A stretch of 38,337 nucleotides of DNA from JBAXHO01 sp037138855 (GTDB taxonomy: Bacteria; Patescibacteriota; Dojkabacteria; B142; OLB20), in the NCBI GenBank assembly GCA_037138855.1, contig JBAXHO010000011.1, positions 1 through 38,337 on the forward strand, written 5' to 3'. This document shows positions 33,277 through 38,337 of this stretch, in pieces (position 1 is the first letter of the stretch; every line of letters begins with the position of its first letter). A program made the translations under genes and the position numbers. The notes beneath the pieces are model-generated. The model was not told the DNA's origin and did no database searches. It saw only the letters and a list, made by a program, of their open reading frames with translations.

Positions 33277-34538
33277 TGGGCAATATTTTCAAGAAAATTA
33301 AAACAGCGATTATTTCAATTTTAGCGAACCGCTTTCGTTCTTTTTTGACTGCTTTTGGTGTTTCTATCGGGATCGGTACGATTTTTATCATGCTTTCCAT
33401 CAGTAGCGGAATTCACAAAACTATTCAAAATACAACTAATGCTATTGCTTCTACTAATCTGACATTAGAACTTTTTAGCACCCAAAATCCTCAAAAGTAT
33501 ATCCAACACCTTCTTGAGAATAAAGATTTTTATTTTATTGATAATATTGGAAAAAGTATCAACTTTATTCCCCACAAAGTATTGCTTGATGGAGTAAATA
33601 TTAAAAGTAAAATCAACATCGATAATCTCAATAGTAATAGTATTCCTCAAATAAATGGCTGCGATCCTACATTTCTAAAATTACAACAATTCAATCTCAT
33701 CCAAGGAGAAATGATCAATGATTTTCACAATCGCCAAAAAATTCCAGTGGCAATAGTCGGAACATATTTTCTCAATAATATCTGGGGTGAAACCAATCCA
33801 ATCGGAAAAATTATTCAGATCGAAAACCGGCAATTTACAATTATCGGAGTAGCTGAAAACAAATATAGTACCAGTTTACCAATGATAAATAACTTCATTA
33901 TAATCCCGGAAACTATTGTGGAGGAAGACTACTCATCGATGTTTTTCGGAAGAAATTATTCAATCAGTTTAACAAATAATGCGAAAAGCGAAATTGCTGC
34001 TGCTGAAATTCTAAATTATTTTAATATATTAAAATATACAAATAATCTGGAATTTTCTGCTATGGTGATTAATCCAAAAGAAATCCAAAAAATGATTGCC
34101 ATTGTTGATCTTGCACTTTTGGCCATCATTTTGATCACTGGTGGCATAGCTTTGTTTGTTTCTGGTGTAGGAATAGTCAACACTATGCTGGCAAATGTAG
34201 CCGATCGCACCAATGAAATTGGAATCAGAAAAGCACTGGGAGCTACAGAAAAGGATTTACTAATACAATTTTTATTGGAGTCACTAGCGATTACTGCGCT
34301 AGGCTGCTTGATGGGGGTACTTTTTTCAATGATATTTATTAATTTGACTAACTTCCTTCTGATTACTGTCTTTACCGATTTTTGGATAAATAATCTGGCT
34401 GGTTTTCTACTCAATATCGACTTTCAGGTTTTGCTGTTAATCATTTTCATCACCGCTCTCACTAGCTTAATATGTGGCATTTATCCGGCATTAAAAGCAG
34501 CTAAAATGGATCCTATCGAAGCACTCAGATATGTTTGA
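33276..34538 (+). CDS. MacB/FtsX-type ABC exporter permease
   Basis: A 420-residue permease with an N-terminal membrane segment (FRSFLTAFGVSIGIGTIFIML), a large extracytoplasmic MacB-PCD domain (about residues 45-260) and three C-terminal membrane segments of the FtsX type. The motif NEIGIRKALGATEKDLLIQFLLES and the end CGIYPALKAAKMDPIEALRY are diagnostic. Substrates of this family include lipoproteins, peptides and antibiotics; none can be assigned here. Confidence 0.92.
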   Translation: MGNIFKKIKTAIISILANRFRSFLTAFGVSIGIGTIFIMLSISSGIHKTIQNTTNAIASTNLTLELFSTQNPQKYIQHLLENKDFYFIDNIGKSINFIPHKVLLDGVNIKSKINIDNLNSNSIPQINGCDPTFLKLQQFNLIQGEMINDFHNRQKIPVAIVGTYFLNNIWGETNPIGKIIQIENRQFTIIGVAENKYSTSLPMINNFIIIPETIVEEDYSSMFFGRNYSISLTNNAKSEIAAAEILNYFNILKYTNNLEFSAMVINPKEIQKMIAIVDLALLAIILITGGIALFVSGVGIVNTMLANVADRTNEIGIRKALGATEKDLLIQFLLESLAITALGCLMGVLFSMIFINLTNFLLITVFTDFWINNLAGFLLNIDFQVLLLIIFITALTSLICGIYPALKAAKMDPIEALRYV

Positions 34539-34559
34539 TATAGCAACTTCACTTACGAG

Positions 34560-35912
34560 TTAATAGTTATGAGTTACGAGTTTCGAGTTGATAGCATCTA
34601 CTAATTTACTAAAATCAACTCGCTTTTCCTCACCATTCAACAAATTCTTTATAGTCACAGTCTGCTCCTGAAGCTCGTCAGATCCTGCAATAATTACAAA
34701 TTCTATTCCCTTTTTATCTGCATATTTCATTTGCTTACCGATTTTTTCAATTTCCGGATAAAGCATGGTATTTATTCCTTTATCCCGGAGCGCTTGGGCG
34801 ATTTTAAGCTGATATTCCATAGTTTCTGCAGAGAAATTCACAACCAGAACTTTGATCGTGGTTTCCGGGAAATCCAGCATACCTCGATCTTTGATAATGT
34901 CGCAAATTCGTTCAATTCCAAATGAGCCACCAGTAGCTGGTACTTCCTGATCCCCCAAATATTTACCGATAGCATTATCATACCTGCCACATCCTGCAAT
35001 GGAGCCCACTCCTCCTTCAATTATTGAGAATTCCCAAACCGGCCCTGTGTACGAAGCAAGACCACGCGCTATTGAAGTATCAAATTTAAAATATTTTGAA
35101 TCAACCCCAGCTTTTATTAGGTAATCATTAATTTGTCCCAATTCATCCAAACCCTCTTTACCGATATCTGTCGTAGCGACAGTATTTTCAAATGAATTCA
35201 GGATTTCCTGAAATGACATATCCTTGTAATTTACTGGATCAATGAGCTTTACAGCTTTTCTAGCAATATCTTCACTTATTTCTCTGATTTCAGTCATTTC
35301 CTTGACAACTCCTTCCTTACCAATTTTTTCTATCTTATCAATAGACATAAAGAATTTGTAATATTGTTCTTTTGGAACTCCAAGATAGACCGCCAAACCT
35401 TCCAGAAATTTTCTATTGCTGACCCGCGCCATAAATTCCTTAAAACCTAATTTAGCTACAATTTCAATTCCCATCTGAATATACTCAGCATCGGCAGTCA
35501 TAGATGATGAACCGATAGTATCAGCATCACACTGTGTAAATTCACGATAACGCCCCTTCTGAACATTCTCTGCCCTCCAGACACGTTGAATCTGGTAACG
35601 TTTGTAAGGCAAAGGAATATTCCCAATATTTTGAGCAAGAGCGCGACACATGGCGATCATCACTTCAAATTTAAGCATCACATCCCGACCGCCATTATCT
35701 TTAAAGCGATAATACATTTTTTCTGCCTCGCTACCACTTTGACCGAGCATTAGCTCTGAATATTCAAGAGCCGGTGTCTCGAGTGGCTCATAGCCATATT
35801 TCTCAAAACCCGCCTTAAAGGTATTGATCACAAATTCCCGGATCATCATATCCTTGGCAAAGAAGTCATTAAAACCTTTGAGACGTTTTGGTGTTTTAAA
35901 TTGTTTGGACAT
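34560..35912 (-). CDS. hisS: Histidyl-tRNA synthetase
   Basis: A 450-residue class II synthetase that charges tRNA-His. Motif 2 is RAENVQKGRYREFTQCDAD, the histidine A-like segment reads IARGLASYTGPVWEF where many enzymes have RGLDYYTG, motif 3 includes GSFGIERI, and the C-terminal anticodon-binding domain (KVLVVNFSAETMEYQLKIA onward) is complete, so this is not the HisZ regulator. The last residues, SKLVTHNY, are encoded by phrase-repeat sequence (GAGTTAATAGTTATGAGTTA), so a repeat has overwritten the 3' end. It is convergent with the exporter permease, 21 bases apart. Confidence 0.95.
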   Translation of the reverse strand: MSKQFKTPKRLKGFNDFFAKDMMIREFVINTFKAGFEKYGYEPLETPALEYSELMLGQSGSEAEKMYYRFKDNGGRDVMLKFEVMIAMCRALAQNIGNIPLPYKRYQIQRVWRAENVQKGRYREFTQCDADTIGSSSMTADAEYIQMGIEIVAKLGFKEFMARVSNRKFLEGLAVYLGVPKEQYYKFFMSIDKIEKIGKEGVVKEMTEIREISEDIARKAVKLIDPVNYKDMSFQEILNSFENTVATTDIGKEGLDELGQINDYLIKAGVDSKYFKFDTSIARGLASYTGPVWEFSIIEGGVGSIAGCGRYDNAIGKYLGDQEVPATGGSFGIERICDIIKDRGMLDFPETTIKVLVVNFSAETMEYQLKIAQALRDKGINTMLYPEIEKIGKQMKYADKKGIEFVIIAGSDELQEQTVTIKNLLNGEEKRVDFSKLVDAINSKLVTHNY

Positions 35913-36125
35913 GGTTAAATAGATAATAGATAAGAGTTAAGAGTTAATAGAAAGTTGGAATCTGAAAACTGGTATTAATAATTTATATTTTTTTTTGATA
36001 CGTGATACGTGATACTTTTTTATCTTCTATCTATTATCTTTTAACTTTTAGCTTCTGTCTAGATAATACATGATACTTGCACGGGTTACAGATCTGGAAC
36101 CCCTCCTTCTTTCACTTTTCTAAGA
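35913..36125. repeat. Intergenic repeat mosaic upstream of hisS
   Basis: Contains AAGAGTTAAGAGTTAATAG, GGAATCTGAAAACTGG, TGGTATTAATAATTTAT, TGATACGTGATACGTGATAC, TTATCTTTTAACTTTTAGC, a further TGATAC unit and a member of the palindromic family (36,079-36,103). The module order matches the gap at 11,698-11,882. Confidence 0.7.
36079..36103. repeat. Palindromic element family, copy 3
   Basis: GCAC followed by GGGTTACAGATCTGGAACCC, an imperfect inverted repeat with centre AGATCT. It is related to 13,358-13,381 and 25,203-25,230. Confidence 0.75.
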
Positions 36126-36157
36126 ACAAAAATCCCCTATTTCATTTGCGGGGATTT
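36126..36157 (-). terminator. Intrinsic terminator of the YerC-like gene
   Basis: On the minus strand AAATCCCC (36,157-36,150), a 12-base loop and GGGGATTT (36,137-36,130), followed by T residues. It begins about 26 bases after the stop at 36,183. Confidence 0.85.
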
Positions 36158-36182
36158 AATAAGCTGATTATTAAAAAATTAC

Positions 36183-36467
36183 CTACTTTAATTTCTCAAG
36201 CATCAGCTGATATCCCCCTTTACCATGATGGAGCCATTGTGCCACACGAGTGACAGTGGCTGTAGAAGCACCTGTTAATTCACTAATTTTCCGATAAGAA
36301 ACACCGTCATTAACTAATTTAGCTACTTTCCAGCGTTCTGCCATAGCTTTGAGCTCTGACATGGTACATAAATCTCGAAAAAGATTTTTAACTTCATTAA
36401 CATCTTGAAGTGACGCAATTATCTCAAATAATTCAATATATTGTTTTTGTTTTAATATATCTTTCAT
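36183..36467 (-). CDS. YerC/YecD (TrpR-superfamily) DNA-binding protein
   Basis: A 94-residue helical repressor. It has the TrpR-like core FRDLCTMSELKAMAERWKVA followed by the helix-turn-helix SYRKISELTGASTATVTRVAQWL (about residues 57-79). Family members include the TrpR superfamily and the uncharacterised YerC proteins; the operator and ligand are unknown. It has its own strong terminator and is followed, upstream, by the hydrolase gene with a 42-base gap. Confidence 0.88.
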   Translation of the reverse strand: MKDILKQKQYIELFEIIASLQDVNEVKNLFRDLCTMSELKAMAERWKVAKLVNDGVSYRKISELTGASTATVTRVAQWLHHGKGGYQLMLEKLK

Positions 36468-36509
36468 ACTGTTTTAGTAAACGAATACAATTATAACATG
36501 AACTAGTCT

Positions 36510-37067
36510 TCACTTATGAATAAATTCCTTCAAAATCTTATCGCGAAGAAATTCTGATTTGGATTTACCTTCTTTCAGTGCACCATCAGCAATATACTGA
36601 ATGATTTGCTCATTGGCAATAAAATTAAATTTCCGGAGATTATCCATGTTTAGTCCAGCAATATAGTCACGAATAACTTGCTCGAGATTGTCCTGGTCAT
36701 AAGCACAATAAGTCAGTAAGGCAGACGTAGAACCAGTAACAATTTCAGAAATCTCATTTTTATCAATGCCTTGAGGATAAAGACAAAGAATTTTCCGATA
36801 ATTAGCAATTGCCTGACCAATACAATAACCCACTCCTAATGAAGGAGTTGAAAGCTCTAAAACGACAAAATCAGATTCCTGTAGTAATTGAATATTTTTT
36901 AATAAAATTTCTCTAGATGTAAGTTTACTTAATTTATTAGTAATTTTTTCCAATAACCAACTTTCACTAACATGATGACCTGCTGACTCTAAACAGTGAA
37001 TAATCTTTTGATATTTAGCTTGATCACGCTCAAGGTTAGCTGTAGATGCTGTAAAATATACGTTCAT
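36510..37067 (-). CDS. DNPH1/nucleoside deoxyribosyltransferase-like protein with C-terminal extension
   Basis: A 185-residue protein. Residues 1-130 resemble the nucleoside 2-deoxyribosyltransferase fold: MNVYFTAST at the start, ILLKNIQLLQESDFVVLELS and PSLGVGYCIGQAI, where the Glu before the PSLGVGYE-type motif is the usual nucleophile region. Residues about 145-185 add a helical unit (NEQIIQYIADGALKEGKSKS) that looks like a ribbon-helix-helix or small DNA/RNA-binding module. The first half predicts cleavage of a deoxynucleotide N-glycosidic bond. The ATG follows the DsbA-like stop with no gap. Confidence 0.65.
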   Translation of the reverse strand: MNVYFTASTANLERDQAKYQKIIHCLESAGHHVSESWLLEKITNKLSKLTSREILLKNIQLLQESDFVVLELSTPSLGVGYCIGQAIANYRKILCLYPQGIDKNEISEIVTGSTSALLTYCAYDQDNLEQVIRDYIAGLNMDNLRKFNFIANEQIIQYIADGALKEGKSKSEFLRDKILKEFIHK

Positions 37068-37658
37068 TTAAAATTTTGGACCTTTAAAGTTTTCCTGATT
37101 GCCATAAAGTAATTCTGCCATTTCTGTGAATTTACTTTGATTACGTGCTGCTTCCACCGCAATGGCTGCTTCATAAGCAAAGGGATGCAGATTTTGGATT
37201 GGATAATTCTTATAAACCCAAACCACTTTTTCTTCTGCCTGATATTTGGTAACCAGTTCAGCAACGTTGGTATGATATTCTTTACATACAGGACATTGAT
37301 AGTCAGTAAATTCTTCAATTAAAATCTGATCAGGATTGGTGGCTAATAATTCGGTAATTTTCTTATCTAAATCATCTTTGATTGTGGCAGAAAAAGGTAA
37401 ACTTACCTGATTGACAAAAATAGTCGGAGTCCCTGTGACGCCTCGATCATTACCTTCTTTAATATCAGCATCCACTTTTTGTTTGAGAGTAGCACTTGTA
37501 ATATCTTTAGTAAACTGATCGACATTTAAGCCCAAATTATTAGCATATTGAATTCTCCAGTCTTCACCACTACGAGCTGAAAAAATGATCAAACCAGCTC
37601 CAGCCATCACTGTTAAAACAATAATTATCGTAAATAAATTTTCTTTAATAATTTTCAT
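37068..37658 (-). CDS. DsbA-family thioredoxin-fold protein with permuted halves
   Basis: A 196-residue exported protein with a membrane anchor (about residues 8-28). The order of DsbA segments is reversed. Residues 32-100 match the usual C-terminal half: WRIQYANNLGLNVDQF, then GVTGTPTIFVN with the cis-Pro78. Residues 111-191 match the usual N-terminal half: ILIEEFTDYQCPVCKEYH with the CPVC active site (Cys122, Cys125), then YKNYPIQNLHPFAYEAAIAV and ELLYGNQENF. The usual order is CxxC first. Both halves are complete in motif content, and the next gene starts directly at the stop, so this looks like a working circular permutant. Confidence 0.85.
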   Translation of the reverse strand: MKIIKENLFTIIIVLTVMAGAGLIIFSARSGEDWRIQYANNLGLNVDQFTKDITSATLKQKVDADIKEGNDRGVTGTPTIFVNQVSLPFSATIKDDLDKKITELLATNPDQILIEEFTDYQCPVCKEYHTNVAELVTKYQAEEKVVWVYKNYPIQNLHPFAYEAAIAVEAARNQSKFTEMAELLYGNQENFKGPKF

Positions 37659-37676
37659 ATAATGATCTGATACAAA

Positions 37677-38174
37677 TTAAAATACTGACTTAGACATGGC
37701 AGTAACTTTCCATTGGGAATCGATTTGAGTTAATTTAAAAGAAATTCTTCGTCCTTTTACAGGAGTAAATGAAAGATCAGCTGTATTACCTGCAGTAGAA
37801 GAATAAGAAACGCTAAATGACTCTCCTTTTTGAAATAATTCCAGCAAATTGTTGACATACAAATCCTGACAATTATATCCAACTGGAAACGCATCACTTA
37901 ATAAAACTTTGGTTTCATCCAGGGAAGTAGAAGAACGATAACTAGCACTAAACCAGTTGGTATAATCTGAACTGGTCATCAATTGCTTGTTGACACACAT
38001 TGGAAATACAACCTCGGTTTTAATCTCGTTTGACTTGGCAATACCAATATTCATCAACTTTACAAAGCCAATAGTTATACTACAACAACAACAAATAATT
38101 AATAATAAACCGACAACTATCCCAAAAATAATCCAGTTTTTCTTAGATTTTTTAACTTGGGTAGTTTGTGCCAT
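37677..38174 (-). CDS. Membrane-anchored hypothetical protein
   Basis: A 165-residue protein with a basic N-terminus, one membrane segment ending in a run of four Cys (GLLLIICCCCSITIGF, about residues 22-37) and an extracytoplasmic domain of about 120 residues with a KVTAMSKSVF end. The fold resembles small DUF4878 or NTF2-like secreted proteins only in layout; I do not assign a family. The start is ATG 38,174. It lies 18 bases upstream of the permuted DsbA-like gene on the same strand and is probably in its operon. Confidence 0.6.
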   Translation of the reverse strand: MAQTTQVKKSKKNWIIFGIVVGLLLIICCCCSITIGFVKLMNIGIAKSNEIKTEVVFPMCVNKQLMTSSDYTNWFSASYRSSTSLDETKVLLSDAFPVGYNCQDLYVNNLLELFQKGESFSVSYSSTAGNTADLSFTPVKGRRISFKLTQIDSQWKVTAMSKSVF

Positions 38175-38337
38175 CAATGTAATAAAATTAGTTAAATTAT
38201 GTTATATTATACACAAACTTATTCCAGTTTGGCAGAAAAAAATAACCTTTTTCTACCAATCTAATAATTGTCCAAAGATTTTTGTAATTTAAAAATTTAT
38301 TTTAAATTTTATTTTTCTATTCTCTACTTGATACATG

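Noticed and set aside
34560..35912. HisZ regulatory paralogue instead of HisRS
   Set aside because: Motifs 2 and 3, the histidine-binding segment and the anticodon-binding domain are all present, and no histidine-biosynthesis genes are nearby.
37064..37318. Separate small gene in another frame of the DsbA-like gene
   Set aside because: It is a shadow of the DsbA-like frame, which has clear family motifs throughout.
1..38337. Alternative genetic code with TGA as glycine
   Set aside because: TGA ends many genes at tight ATGA junctions, and reading through it would not improve any family match.
1..38337. tRNA or rRNA genes in the gaps
   Set aside because: I found no cloverleaf with a TTCGA-type arm and no rRNA-like sequence in any intergenic stretch, although an automated scan could not be run.

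Overview
The window looks like a chromosome segment of an uncultivated, host-dependent or reduced bacterium, most likely of the Candidate Phyla Radiation (Patescibacteria, perhaps Microgenomates-like). The support is AT-rich DNA, small tightly packed operons with ATGA overlaps, an archaeal-type mevalonate gene set, a sortase, a DUF4143 ATPase, a YerC/TrpR-type regulator and many small orphan proteins. TGA is used as an ordinary stop, so the modified codes of Gracilibacteria and Absconditabacteria are excluded. The phylum is an inference. No rRNA, tRNA, CRISPR array, transposase or phage gene was seen.

Layout. Positions 1-3,700 hold a repeat-rich stretch, a large Thr/Pro-linker surface protein and a divergent sortase. 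SecA follows (3.8-6.7 kb), then a PLP-dependent beta-eliminating lyase broken by a frameshift (6.75-8.04 kb). The 8.2-15.2 kb block is a mevalonate locus: HMG-CoA reductase, HMG-CoA synthase, thiolase and DUF35 protein on the plus strand, then mevalonate kinase, a HAD phosphatase and a mevalonate-diphosphate-decarboxylase-like protein on the minus strand. No phosphomevalonate kinase is recognisable. From 15.2 to 21 kb there are a methyltransferase, an AbrB/PIN pair, an IspG-like protein without its Fe-S ligands coupled to a heptad coiled-coil protein, a guanylate-kinase-like protein and a winged-helix/AAA-like regulator. From 21 to 27.6 kb come two phosphoserine-phosphatase-like HAD proteins (one split), a membrane protein, malate dehydrogenase, a TauE/SafE permease, a DUF4143 ATPase and an M20 peptidase. 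From 27.8 to 30.4 kb lies a polar amino-acid ABC transporter preceded by a 19-residue leader peptide with three consecutive His codons and a four-segment attenuator. A MacAB-like exporter (31-34.5 kb), HisRS, a YerC-like repressor, a DNPH1-like hydrolase, a thioredoxin-fold protein with permuted DsbA halves and a membrane-anchored protein finish the window.

The most notable items are (1) the apparent histidine attenuator, which predicts the transporter substrate; (2) the IspG homologue with all three cluster cysteines replaced, in a genome that has mevalonate genes; (3) the apparently circularly permuted DsbA-like protein; and (4) a mosaic of short phrase-like repeats that fills nearly every longer intergenic gap, recurs in the same module order, reaches gene starts and stops, and has entered some reading frames.
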